From NCBI GenBank assembly GCA_000499405.2, contig HG738140.1, positions 2,685,024-2,749,023 of the forward strand: DNA of 64,000 nt, written 5' to 3'. Below, piece after piece: positions 53,179 through 64,000 of this stretch (its first letter is position 1; the number at the start of each line of letters is the position of its first letter). The notes below the pieces were generated by a model, which had not been told where the DNA came from, ran no database searches, and worked only from the letters and a program-made list of their open reading frames with translations. This DNA comes from Onchocerca volvulus (taxonomy: Eukaryota > Nematoda > Chromadorea > Rhabditida > Onchocercidae). Made by a program: the position numbers and the translations under genes.

Positions 53179-55584
53179 TCATTCCTTTTGCATCTTAAGT
53201 TTTGACATTAATTCAAAGATTAAATAGCGACGAATTCTTTTGTTACAGATGAAACATAAAGTAGGTTGAATAGTGTGAAGACAAATGATTGCGCAATTGA
53301 CAAAAATATTCGCATGAATTTTACCTTTATCTGAGGTAATCGATATCCTTCGTAGAAATCTGAATGAAAGAATTTCTAATTCTATGAAGGCACAAAAAAT
53401 TGCTCCTTGAATGAGAATTATTATCTCATGCTTATTCCTGAAAATGAAGATAAAAGAAATTGAAAATGCATTGAGAAATCGCAGAAAACTCTTCGACAAT
53501 AATTTCTGGAAATGAATAAATATTCAAATTTTAGTGCATAAATTAATCATATAAAAAAGATTAAAGAACACACTAAACCTTTCATTATTTTCATAGGCCA
53601 GTTTTATGAATCTACACTTGTATATTTCAGTTATACCTAAAAATGTAACAATTAGGCAATTATTGAAGAAATTTCTGTAAAATTTTCAGACAAATTCTCA
53701 AATTTAAAAAAAAATTCGCAGACCTGTCCAGGCTTTAAGAACAGGAAGTAATAAAGTGTGGAACAGGGCTAAAAAAGCATTGTTCGAAGTTGTCAAAGAA
53801 ATAAGTTCAATTTATGAACTCAACTCAGATGAAAGATTGAGTTTTATTGTTCATTTCTAATCAATTTTTAAGCAATTCAAACAAACATTTTCCCTAAATA
53901 GAATGATAAACTCTTTATTTTATACTTTAGCATATATCTTTTATTGATTCCCACGTTTATACATTTCGAATGTATCAACTACTCACTGCTTGAATTAATT
54001 GCACTAATTAGACAAAGTTTCAGAAAGTTCAATACTTACATGAAATATTATGATTTTCGCCTGATTCATAGGGCGAAACGCTGTTACGCTTTTGTCGTAA
54101 ATTGTTGAATATTGCTATATGCATTATAAAAATGATTATCGGTAGTCCGGATGTTAAGCAATGCTTGAAACTGAATAAGGGAGAAAATTTTTACATTAGT
54201 GTCAATGATCGGAATTCATAAAACTTTACGATAGGTTATAAATCAAATTTAATCGTCAAAAAATTATCTTACAATAATAATTGTGAACCCATTCGAGATC
54301 CGTCATGTTTTTTTATCCATTGCAAACGCGTACCACTGAATTCTTGTTTGGAGAAAGGTATTTCCGAAAATGTTAAGACTGAAAAATTGCCCAAATAAGT
54401 TATGAATTTTGGGTCCATAATTTGCAATATTTTCCATCGATTGAGGTATTAGTACGAATAAGTTATGTAAATCAATGTATTCCCTATTTTTTCAATTTAT
54501 GAATTCACAATTAGTTTTTGAAAACTTACATGAAACAATTAACCACATGAAAGCCGCAATTAAATGCATCTTTGTTCCGGTAAAAATATAATTTAATCGT
54601 GGCAAGTTGAAAAACACAAAACGAGTTAATGTCAAAAGAAATGCAAACATCAGTACTGCGAAGAAAGAAAACGCTTGCATGGATATTCCGAATTGGTAAA
54701 TAAATGATGTCTTGTATTCTGCAATATTTAATAATTTTTATTCTTTGAAAAATAAATCTATATGGAAATTTCGTCATGCAAAAAATATCTTTCCAAATCT
54801 GAAAGTGATGTTTACGTAGATTTTTACGTAAAAAATAATTTTTTTTGTAATCAAAAGCACGGAAGAAATAAAACGATATTTTTTTTTATTAACTTATCAT
54901 TTATTTGTAGAAAAGAAAACAAAAAACAAAACTGGTATTCTGAAAAACAGAAAAAAATCTGCAAGGAAATCTTTTTTTTTTAAGAAAAGCAGATTACTTA
55001 TTAATTAAGTTTAGCAAAGATAAGCCTTCTACTCTAATTATTTCATCAGAATATCCCATATGAATAGAAAATATCCTTCCAAAAATCTAAACAAAAAGTC
55101 TTTTTAAATACAAAATTGATAAACAATCACGTGAACAGTTGTCATTGAAAATGAAAGTGATTTTTTGGATTTGGACCATAGAAGAGATAAAATGATAATT
55201 TGTCGTCAAATTACCATTTAAAAGTAAAATTGAAATTTTAAAAAGTAAAACAGAATTAAAAAAAAGCAAAACTAGTTTTTAAGGATCATTTATTTAAGTC
55301 AACGACAACTTACCGTTAAACAAATCCTCATATAAAGTTTCAGGTAGAACAATTGCCACTTGCGGAATATAACTGATGAAGGAGCAAATGATCAATTGTA
55401 GACAAATATAAGTGAATGTTCGATTAAAAGAAATACTTTCATTTTTATAAAGCACGATTAATAGTATTATATTAGCAATGAAACTATATAGTAAGAATGA
55501 GGAAAATATTGCAAATGCCCATAATTTAATACCCACCACACTTGTCGAAGCGTTTGTTCCGTTTGTGATAACGTGATTGTCCAT
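53179..55584 (-). CDS. Nematode seven-transmembrane chemoreceptor, 337 aa
   Basis: Serpentine receptor of the large nematode chemoreceptor class, probably in sensory neuron cilia. Exons 55314-55584, 54530-54718, 54273-54378, 54040-54170, 53579-53636, 53179-53437 total 1014 bases and keep phase throughout. Seven hydrophobic segments are visible: FAIFSSFLLYSFIANIILLI, ICLQLIICSFISYIPQVAIV, FFAVLMFAFLLTLTRFVFF, LIAAFMWLIVSC, HCLTSGLPIIIFIMHIAIF, EIIILIQGAIFCAFIELEI and FVNCAIICLHTIQPTLCFI. The N-terminus has NGT and NAS glycosylation sites. After the third helix, LTLTRFVFFNLP replaces the DRY-type motif, as in Srx-like families; the Srx call is a guess. The last exon starts at 53437, not at the upstream TTTCCAG, because only this keeps the frame (ENNER/NKHEI). 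Length is normal for the class and I see no break, so it looks functional. Confidence 0.85.
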
Positions 55585-56020
55585 ACTAATGATAACGAGA
55601 GAGATGCGTGAACTGAATTATGAACGAAATGTTTAAAATGAACAAATGCCGGTTAGGAAAATGAGTAAAAAAAAAATTAATTTTTATGAACTAACATTGT
55701 AAATGTTAGAATTGTTATGATGCCTTATAAATTCACAATTGAAATTGTCAATTTTTTCATCAAATTTAGAATAAATGCTAAATATGATATCAGATCATTC
55801 TATTAATTAAATCGATGCTAAAGAGAGCAAATGACTAGTCATAAACTGAAAGAAATTTGATGGGCAAATTCAAATTTCGAAAATATCATGAATTTAAATT
55901 AATAAAAAAAATATGATCGAAACTGAATCATTCGCAGTCAACTGAACGATTTTTCAACTATTAGATCATGGTGATAACAAATGGATTTGATGAAGTAGAA
56001 TAAGTACTTGAAAAATATGG

Positions 56021-56053
56021 AACTAAATCATGCAATTATTGCATGATTTAGTT
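56021..56053. repeat. 33-bp palindrome (16-bp arms, one-base centre)
   Basis: AACTAAATCATGCAAT is followed after a single T by its exact reverse complement. It lies between two divergently transcribed genes. Confidence 0.95.
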
Positions 56054-56880
56054 TCATCACGATACGATTATCGCAGGAAATTTGACGAGGCAGACTTAAA
56101 TATTGAAGAATAACAATTAAAAAAATCTTCAAAAACCTAATAACTAGTGCTTTTTCTAATTAAGTGGTATATGCATCATTCAATAACAATTTAGGCACAT
56201 AAATGTAGATCATACGATCTACTAATTAACTATTCCTTCGGATACATGACGTCGTTTCTAAATTTTATTTCACGTTAGTAATATTTCAGAATTACTAATT
56301 GCTATATGAAATCTATCATCATCATTATTTTCAGATTCTTCATCTACGTCACCCTAAACTTCTAAAATAGGTGGAAAAAAAACTTGTAAAAATTGATTCA
56401 TTCTTTATTGCAATAAGAAATTCATACTTCTTTGAAGTTTAGAAATTCAACGCAGTTTGATTAAAATGAAATTATTAAGAACAGGTTTTTGCTATATTTA
56501 ACTTCATAAGAGCTTAACTTGAATAAGTGAGAAACTCCTTTCTTTTAAAAAAATTGATTCAGATGAACAAAAAAATGTTTGTATAACTTTTTCTATAAAT
56601 CATGGGAAAAAAAATCGATTTAAATCTTTTCTTTATCACACAATATCGAGTGAAGAAACAAAAGCATTGATCTGTCCCTACGAATGAACAGGTATTAGCA
56701 AAACAAACTGGGAATAATTTTCAATTTTCGATGTGTTATTTTTCTCAAATTCTCTCAGTTAAACAGTTCGATAGAGAAAAGTTCTTTATAAGAAAAAATT
56801 AAGTCGAAAATCTCAGGAACAGACTTTTGCTATGTAAAACTCAAATAATTTAGTTATTATTGCTGATGACATTGAGTGAA

Positions 56881-57016
56881 CAAGCGGAACGAAATGAATA
56901 ATCATGAATATTTGAAGATTTTGAAGAAAAAGATTTGAAAACAAACAACAAGCGGAATGAAATGAATAATCATGAATATTTGAAGATTTTGAAGAAACAG
57001 ATTTGAAAACAAACAC
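56881..57016. repeat. 68-bp tandem repeat, two copies
   Basis: The unit beginning CAAGCGGAACGAAATGAATA is repeated at 56949 with few differences. A partial, diverged third copy (CTTGAAGATTTTGAAAACAA) follows near 57100. Confidence 0.9.
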
Positions 57017-57849
57017 CATCATTCAGTTTAATAGAAAACTCATAACTGGTGGGATGATATTTGTTGAAAAAGCAGAAACGAGACAAGCAATTTTGAATAC
57101 TTGAAGATTTTGAAAACAAATTTGAGTAGATTTGAAAACAATTACAAATAATTGCATCATTCAATTTTGATGGCGATAAAATAAAAAGGAAATTTGGTAA
57201 GGTAACTTTTGAAAAACGGTGAATTAAAGAAACTAATAACAGAGCTATTTGCTGCAGTTGAATGACGCATTTCGGTCTCAATTGCTTTAGTTTCTTGATT
57301 ACTTCGCTGATTTAATTTGATTTTTAATTTGATTTCCACATCAGAAAATAGTTACGTGCCTAATTCATTTAAATTCTCCTGTTATTTTCATATAGATTTT
57401 CTTTTCCTTTCAAGTGTCAATAAAATTATTTCATTAAAAACTATATCAATTTCTCGAATTTCCATACTAAACTTCGTTGCCATTATGCAAAATCTTATCA
57501 ATCTCTCATTTCTCTCATATTACCATATTATTATTTTTACTCTCAATCTTTAAATAAAATAATCACGTTATCTCTAAGTCCCGACCTCCAATACCTCTCT
57601 CATTCGCACACAACCTACAACGTGTCTGCCGATCCATTATGTTGTTTGCGGTAGCAAACTCATAATGGCAAATAGATCCATATCCCAAAATATCGTATGT
57701 CAAACTTTGGTTGCAAAAGTCAATCTGCTGGTGAAATTAATTTAAAGTAGAAAATAGAAATTTACTTAATTTTTACTTAAATTTATAAATTAATTGAAAA
57801 TTCAAATCATGCTACATTGTGTTAAATAATCAATTTGGTATATGGTTGA

Positions 57850-59987
57850 ATGAAGCCATCCTGGATTGTTAATTTCGAGAAAAATGAGGCAGAGATGGAG
57901 GCAATTAACTATTTTATTAACGATTGCATTAATCAGTCGTTGACCGATCATGACAAAGATCTTGCACGGTATATTTTTATTTATCAAACTTCTCTTTTCC
58001 CAAGTCTGAATCATTTTTTAAAATTATCGTTAAACTGGAAATATCATTAAATATTTTTTTATTTTCGAATTATGACTGAAAATATCACTATCTTGTGAAA
58101 TTTTATTTTTATTTGTTTTCCTTTTTTTTGCAGTTCCTTTTTTTTTTAATTTTTTCGAAATATCATTAGAAATATCATTATTTGCAAAATTTTCCTTTTA
58201 AATTCCTGAATCTTTAGGAATTATTATTTCATTCAAAAAAAAAAGAAAACGAAAATAAATGAAAACTTTTATGATATAATATCAATTTTCGAAATAAGTT
58301 TGACTAAATCTGGGTAGCATTATTGATCAAACAGTGGAAATTATTTAAAAACTTCAAGGATTAGATTTTTTCAGATATTTGAATGAACTTTTTGTGGATT
58401 TGCAAGAATTGAATGAAATTGAAGCGGAATATCCTGGATTATTGCTTCATGTGCATGCTTTGCTGATTGCTGAAATAAATAGAGTGTGGAATTTACTACA
58501 CGAAAAACAATTCGATTCATTTGAAAATGTTCGTTTTTTTATATTTCATTAAATTTAATTAAATTAAATTTAATTTAATCATGAGATTATTGATTTGCCA
58601 ATATTTATCAACTATTACTTTAGATATTTTGAATTATTTATTCTATTCGATTTTTTCCTTCTCTTCTCATTAATCCATCGTCAATGTTTTATACACTTTA
58701 CTTTTTCATTAAATAGTAAATTGTACTAAACATTAGCACCAAATTTTAATTAATTTTAATTAATCCTCGTTTTAATTTTGTGTAGGGCATTAAATTAAGT
58801 AAAAAACAAAATATCGAAATTTTAATTTTCTGAATTAATAATGCTTCACAAGCAAATGTGATGGCTTCTTGATTTTAATTTAAAAATATGTCTAATTTCA
58901 CGATTTTAACTTGCTTCTATGAATTGTTATTAAATGGAGCATTATTAAGGAGAAATTTCACTTCTTTTATTAACATACATAGATTAAATTTGAGTAAATT
59001 AATGAAAAATTAAAAATTAATTAAAAGCGGAAATTAAATTATATATTTTCCAATTTTGCTGTAATTTAATAAATTATCATGAATATATTTGTAGGAATGG
59101 CAATCACAAATACTCGAAGAAACCAAAATAACATTGCAGGAAAAAATTGCATTATCACGAGAACAAATTGTTGATTACGTACGAAAAGCTAAGAACTTCC
59201 ATTCTGCTCCATTAAAAAGTTTAGAAAAGGAAACAGATTGTGAAATTCTGATACGTGGAAAAGGATCATTATTGGTAGGTAATAGCAAGAAATTAATTAA
59301 CTAATTAGTTAATTCTGATTAAAAATTCTTTTTTTTCTGTCCGAATCGGAGTGATACTAGATGGAAAAAAAAATGATATTCCGCATTATCAGTATCATTT
59401 CTTGATTCGAGATTTTTTTATTTGAAGAGTAATTAATTATATGATTGTTCTCATATTTTTCTGTTGTTTAAGTATTTAAGAATTCATATCTTCCTGTCTC
59501 TGTTAGCCTTTTCATCTGAATTATATTCTTATAGTACTTAGTTAAGATTACTTGAATATGATTCGCAAACTTAATAATTTGATTGATATTATTTTAATAA
59601 TTCAGGATCATCGTCGAGAATCTCGTCTGAAGAATTATCCAGGTTGGGAGCATTTATCAGAATCGCTTTATTTGCTCGTACGTGCAAACGATGAAACAAT
59701 TACACGTTGCACGATGAAACTTGCAAATGACGTAAGACGCGTAAAGCAGTATCTTAGAGAAAGCAATCTATCAATAATAATCAGTTGAAGGAACAATAAT
59801 AATTTCTTTTAATTTTTTTGTAAAGCAACGAACATAGCTTTCATTTCTTTATATTATCAAGTTTGCCATAATTTGCTGCATAAATTTACATTTATTTCAA
59901 ATTACAGGTGTGAATGGGTGGACAGGTGAAATATATAATGAATTACTTGATAAACATTATGGATCTTTTCCGATACGGCATTCTTGA
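57850..59987 (+). CDS. STAR-family (GLD-1/Quaking-like) RNA-binding protein lacking the KH GxxG loop, 236 aa
   Basis: STAR proteins bind RNA as dimers through QUA1, KH and QUA2. Exons 57850-57968, 58375-58528, 59095-59274, 59606-59783, 59908-59987 sum to 711 bases in phase. A QUA1-like helical hairpin lies about residues 40-85 (YLNELFVDLQELN, LIAEINRVW). A KH-like core follows: ITLQEKIALSREQ, then LKSLEKETDCEILIRGKGSL, then NYPGWEHLSESLYLLV and VRRVKQYL, about residues 98-207. In GLD-1/Quaking, the segment before QLE.ETGC carries the RNA-contacting GPRG loop. Here, within a single exon, it reads YVRKAKNFHSAP, with no GxxG. No QUA2 (KKMQL-type) or long C-terminal tail is visible; the last exon ends SFPIRHS. 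The last donor (A/GTTGAA) is weak; reading on gives a stop two codons later, so only the final 26 residues depend on it. Confidence 0.82.
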
Positions 59988-62640
59988 ACTAGATGGCATT
60001 AAATGATTGTATTATAAAAAGTTCTTTGTTTTTAAATTGCAATTTATTTATAGGAAATTAATTTTTAAGTTTTTTTCTTTTTTTTTTTCGAAGCGAAAAA
60101 TGAAAAACTTTTTTTTTCTTTTCTGCTCTTTGATGACTTATTGGATGTGTTTTTGAAAAAATAGAGAATTGAATTGAAATCTTTCATTAAAAATTAAATG
60201 CATTTTTAAGCGTCACACAAGACAATTAATAAATTATTCAATTTTTTTTCATGAATATATTTTTGAAAAATAATCGATAAAATAACATTTGGAAAGTAAC
60301 AGAATTCGTGAAATAGTAAAATCAGATGACAATATGACAAGAAATTTTGTCAACTGTCACAAAGTTCTACTACGCTGCTTTTGAACTTAAAGATATGAGG
60401 TTTAATAAGACAGAATATTTGGTTTTAAATATCAACGACAATATTTTCTTGTGACAAATTGAAAAATAAACAAATTGTTCGAATTTTATTTCTCTATGCA
60501 AAAATATTTGACATTTCATTTTAAGTAATTAATTAATTACAGTTGGAGATTTTTTGGACTATCCAATTTAAATTTGCTAACTTTAACTTAATCAAGCATG
60601 GAGTATAGATGCTATTTTCTTTCTAACTTGAAACTGCAACTTAAATGATTAATTATAATATAAATAAAGTAGTTTCAATGCATGTTTGCATGTTGGTATG
60701 ATTGAATAGTGCACGTTACACGTTAAACGTGATTGGATAACGTACGTTGACGTAATTGAACAGTAATCATCGAGTAATATTCGATCCATTTAAGTGGGAA
60801 AATAATTAATTATTTGTTGTATCTATTTCATAATTTCAGTAAAAAATAGACCATAATATTCGTATTGCAATAAAAATACTTCTGATCTAAAACATCTGAT
60901 TTAAACTTTGATCTAAACTATCGATAAAACATTTGATCTAAATTTTGATCTAAACTGGCACATGATGAAAACTAGATTTCATTTTCCATCACGTATTTGT
61001 TAATTAAAATAAATTAAATCAAGAAAAAAAAAATAGTAATGAATCAATGTATTCTATATATCTAAAAACATTGTTTCAGAATGTATTGATTCATTTCTTC
61101 AAGTTTATCATGAATTTTAATTTACAAATTTAAAGAAGAAATAACATGTAATGGCAAAAAAAAAAAACTCGATACTATAAGAGTTTTTGATTTGAATTTC
61201 AATTAAATTTCACTAAAATTGATTTTGTTCTTCTATCATTTTTTAATATAATATGAATCATTTAGATTGAAAGTTCTAAAATTGTTGAAAAGTTATTCAA
61301 ATATTTGAGCTCTCTAAATCTAATCGATTGTTCTAACAACGCGAAAGTATTATACTGTTTGAAAAACAAAAAAAAAAAAATTTGCAGATTTATTTTTTTT
61401 TTTCGATATCTTTCAAATGATTGGTCGTCAGATAAATAAATGTCTGCTCTTACTTTCTTTGCTCATTTCTTTAGAAATTTAGAAAAAAAAAAAGTTTTCA
61501 TTTTTTAAAATTTAACCAATCAATAGGCTATAACCAGTTTTTGTAATCTAACTAGCAGCGTTTCTCATATTGCAAAAAAAAAAAAGAAAATTAAAAAAAA
61601 ATCAACGAACATCTGTTTGAATGAAATTGCGACAGATTTTGTTGTTTAAAAATTCCGAAACACATTTTTTTTGTGAAAATCTATCTTCTTTCTTCATTGC
61701 TACAAATTGCTTGCAACAACTTATCAAAGTGAATTTACATAAATTTATTTTAATTTTAATTTAATTAAGATTTCGATCTTTGTATTTCAACAATAAATAA
61801 TATTAATTAATTTATTATATTTATAGACAACAATGATTGCAGATAACATCACTGGGTCTTTTGATTAAACTTATTTTTTTCAAATCTTTCTTGATACTAC
61901 TAAAATTGAGGTAATCTTTCCCGATTCTCATATAAGTAGTTATGATACACGATACACAATGATGGAAACACGTAGATACGATACACGTACGTGATATTAT
62001 CGAGTAATCAAGATTGAGGTAAATCTTCTGATTTTCGCATATAAAACATGGCACACGTAATTATGACGTACGTGTATACGAAAATTATTGGATGAATATG
62101 AATTGTGCGTGTGTTGCAAGTAAATATGATTTAATATGAAAATTGTGATTTTAGCAAATATTAGCCCAAATAAAGTGATTGAAAATTAAAAAAATATATC
62201 AAGTAATTCGATGTTGACTTGTGATAATGAAGTACAACGATACGTGACAAGTGTAACAAATATCTAGTGAATTTTGCTTAAATAAATGTCAATTTGATGA
62301 TAATTGAACATCAATTTTTATCGATAATTTCTGATAATCTGCATGGATAATCAATAAATTCCACGTCAAATGACAAAAGAGAAATGAATGAAAGTATGTT
62401 GGAATTCTTGTCATTCTTCGTTGAAGAAAAGATTTTCGGAAAATAAAACGGATGCCATCGAGAAATTCTTATCATTTATGCACTGTTATCTCAAGAATGT
62501 AAACCTGAGATATCATTTTCTCCTTCAATACAGGTAAATTTTTAAATATTAATTATTTAAATAGAAATTAGATTTAATTACAATTGATATTTATCATTCT
62601 TCTTAATCAATCAATGGGGATGATGACTGATGACTGATCA
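59988..62640. other. 3' flank of the STAR gene and AT-rich intergenic sequence
   Basis: No gene or element recognised. It includes clusters of GTACGT/CACGTA-type hexamers (60705-60760 and 61935-62090) and an imperfect inverted repeat at about 61038-61100. Confidence 0.5.
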
Positions 62641-63600
62641 ATAACGAATGGCAAATGCATGCAACTGCATGCATATTATATGCATGTCGTATGCATCATG
62701 CAAACTTTTATAAATTTAGAAGAGAATACAACAGAAAGAATTGGAATGTTTATGAACTTTTGGTCAATTCAAGATGATATCATCCAAAGCCTTTTGAATT
62801 TTATTTCCTATTTTATTGATCTCTTTTTTTCTTTATTTATTTTTCATTTTTTTTTTTTTTTGAAATCGATCGCAAATGACCTTAAAGATATTTAGAAATA
62901 TTTCGAAACAAAGACATTTCATTGTCTTCGTGAGTATGAAAAAGATACAGTACAGTCTGTGCATGCATGCATGCATGCAAGCAATCTTTGATCCTTTCTG
63001 CTTTTACTTTTCAAATAAATAAATTAATCAATCGTGTTACTTCCTCTTTTTCTCTTCCACTCATCGAAAAGTACATTTGGCGATGAAACTCTATGCATCG
63101 ATTGATTGGCATTTGCTACATTTGCAATCTGATCGATCCTATGAAGCATGCAGAATGCAGGCATCTTCGTGCAATTTACTGGAGATGTAATGTGCATGTT
63201 GTGTGTGCATGTTAATTAATGGCAATAAAATGCCCTAAATTTCCTCCCAGATTTCCGAAATTCCAAAAATACTCTCATCGATCCGTTGAATCTTCTTCGT
63301 TCATCTAACTGGATATATGTTGATCTCTGTGCGTACAAATGCACGAATAACACGCCTAACTGCATTCTAATGCAGTTTGCACTTTTATAGGGAACAGCAG
63401 AAAATGAGCGAGCAAATGTAGCAAATGAGAAAGTTCGAAAGTAATTTGATGCAAAATATCTTCCTTTCAATCTCTCACGAATGAAATATACAGATACATT
63501 GTGAATGTGATTGGTTAGGAAAGCAGATTGCGGAGTGCATGTTGCACTGCAATGCACTGCACTGCACTGCAATCCTACCCGCATAGCAAGACAAGAGGAG
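62641..63600. repeat. Dispersed TGCA/GCATGC motif cluster
   Basis: Short runs of TGCATGCA-like sequence recur: about 62654-62703, 62960-62982 (TGCATGCATGCATGCATGCA), 63145-63210 and 63539-63573 (repeated CACTGCA). Base composition here is clearly less AT-rich than in the rest of the window. No exon is supported, so this may be the regulatory flank of a gene beyond 64000. Confidence 0.6.
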
Positions 63601-64000
63601 GGCATATGCACGCTGTGAAGTGCATAAAAACTCTTAGTTTTACAGATGACGTCATTCAAATATCTTAAACTTCCTTCTCTCTTTCTCTCTCTTTCTTTCT
63701 CTTTGTCCTCTTTTTATAAGAAGAGCATGTCTTCTCTCTTCCAATATTTATTCTCAAATTTCTTTAAATTCTGGTGTAAAACATTTCAAAACGAATGCAT
63801 GTTTCTTTTTTTTTTTTTTTTCGCATTTCTTGATAGCAATTTTAAGATGATTTCGAAATACTGGAAGGAATGCACGAATTATACCCGAATGCACGTAGAA
63901 GATAGGATCGCACGCAATATCATCTCGACAAGAAGCGCGCAGCCGCACGTCTTTTACGAAAATGCACGACGATATCTACGTGTAAGAATGGTAGAAAAGT

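Larger units (their letters stand above)
55585..57849. other. Intergenic region between divergent genes
   Basis: This 2.3-kb stretch separates the minus-strand chemoreceptor and the plus-strand STAR gene, so it should hold both promoters. I can point to no defined regulatory site. It holds a perfect palindrome (56021-56053) and a 68-bp tandem repeat (56881-57016). Confidence 0.5.

Noticed and set aside
61038..61100. Inverted repeat around AATGAATCAATG / CATTGATTCATT-like arms
   Set aside because: Arms have several mismatches in the inner part; expected by chance at this AT content.
63216..63659. 147-codon open frame on the minus strand
   Set aside because: It lies in the less AT-rich repeat block, with codons made of TGCA-type repeats (CSAVHCSATC). 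It has no domain, signal or splice sites.
1..64000. tRNA genes, rRNA, CRISPR arrays, bacterial operons
   Set aside because: I looked for tRNA-like B boxes with cloverleaf partners and for regularly spaced direct repeats. None was convincing, and the spliced genes exclude a prokaryotic origin.

Overview
This is an AT-rich, intron-rich eukaryotic window that I read as nematode, probably a parasitic (spirurid-like) species. The evidence is a LIN-12/GLP-1-type Notch receptor, a nematode-style seven-transmembrane chemoreceptor, short multi-exon genes with TTTTCAG-type acceptors, and BEL/Pao and Helitron relics. The species is inference. The sequence is draft quality: a 197-base gap lies at 7386-7582 and a single N at 19084 sits inside an apparently unmerged contig overlap.

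Layout. 1-10229 (+): the 3' part of a 17-exon gene of unknown function (605 codons visible), whose large intron holds an antisense BEL/Pao gag relic next to the gap. 10944-19771 (-): a complete 15-exon Notch receptor of 1007 residues, convergent with the first gene. About 20231-23793 (-): a small cysteine-rich single-pass membrane protein. 25135-36266 (-): a long gene of about 25 exons (about 1750 residues if it is one gene) for a nuclear protein with a FLYWCH/WRKY-GCM1-like zinc finger, two NRF1/EWG-like domains and a C-terminal PHD finger. 39715-42408 (-): a 227-residue four-pass membrane protein. 43720-45170 (+): a decayed Helitron PIF1-type helicase, followed by a possible solo LTR (45250-45672) and a second helicase scrap (49499-49610). 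51323-51661 (+): a 67-residue single-pass membrane microprotein. 53179-55584 (-): a complete 337-residue chemoreceptor. 57850-59987 (+): a 236-residue STAR-family RNA-binding protein whose KH domain has lost its GxxG loop. 59988-64000: no gene seen; the last 1.4 kb is less AT-rich and full of TGCA-type repeats.

Gene models were built by hand: each exon was joined at GT/GC-AG sites and the reading phase carried across every junction. For the Notch, tetraspan, chemoreceptor, STAR and microprotein genes the exon lengths sum to a multiple of three with start and stop in place. Two junctions in the 25-exon gene (near 31.33-31.53 kb and 25.4 kb) remain ambiguous. The genes do not form one pathway; several (Notch receptor, STAR protein, chromatin/transcription protein) belong to families that control nematode development.
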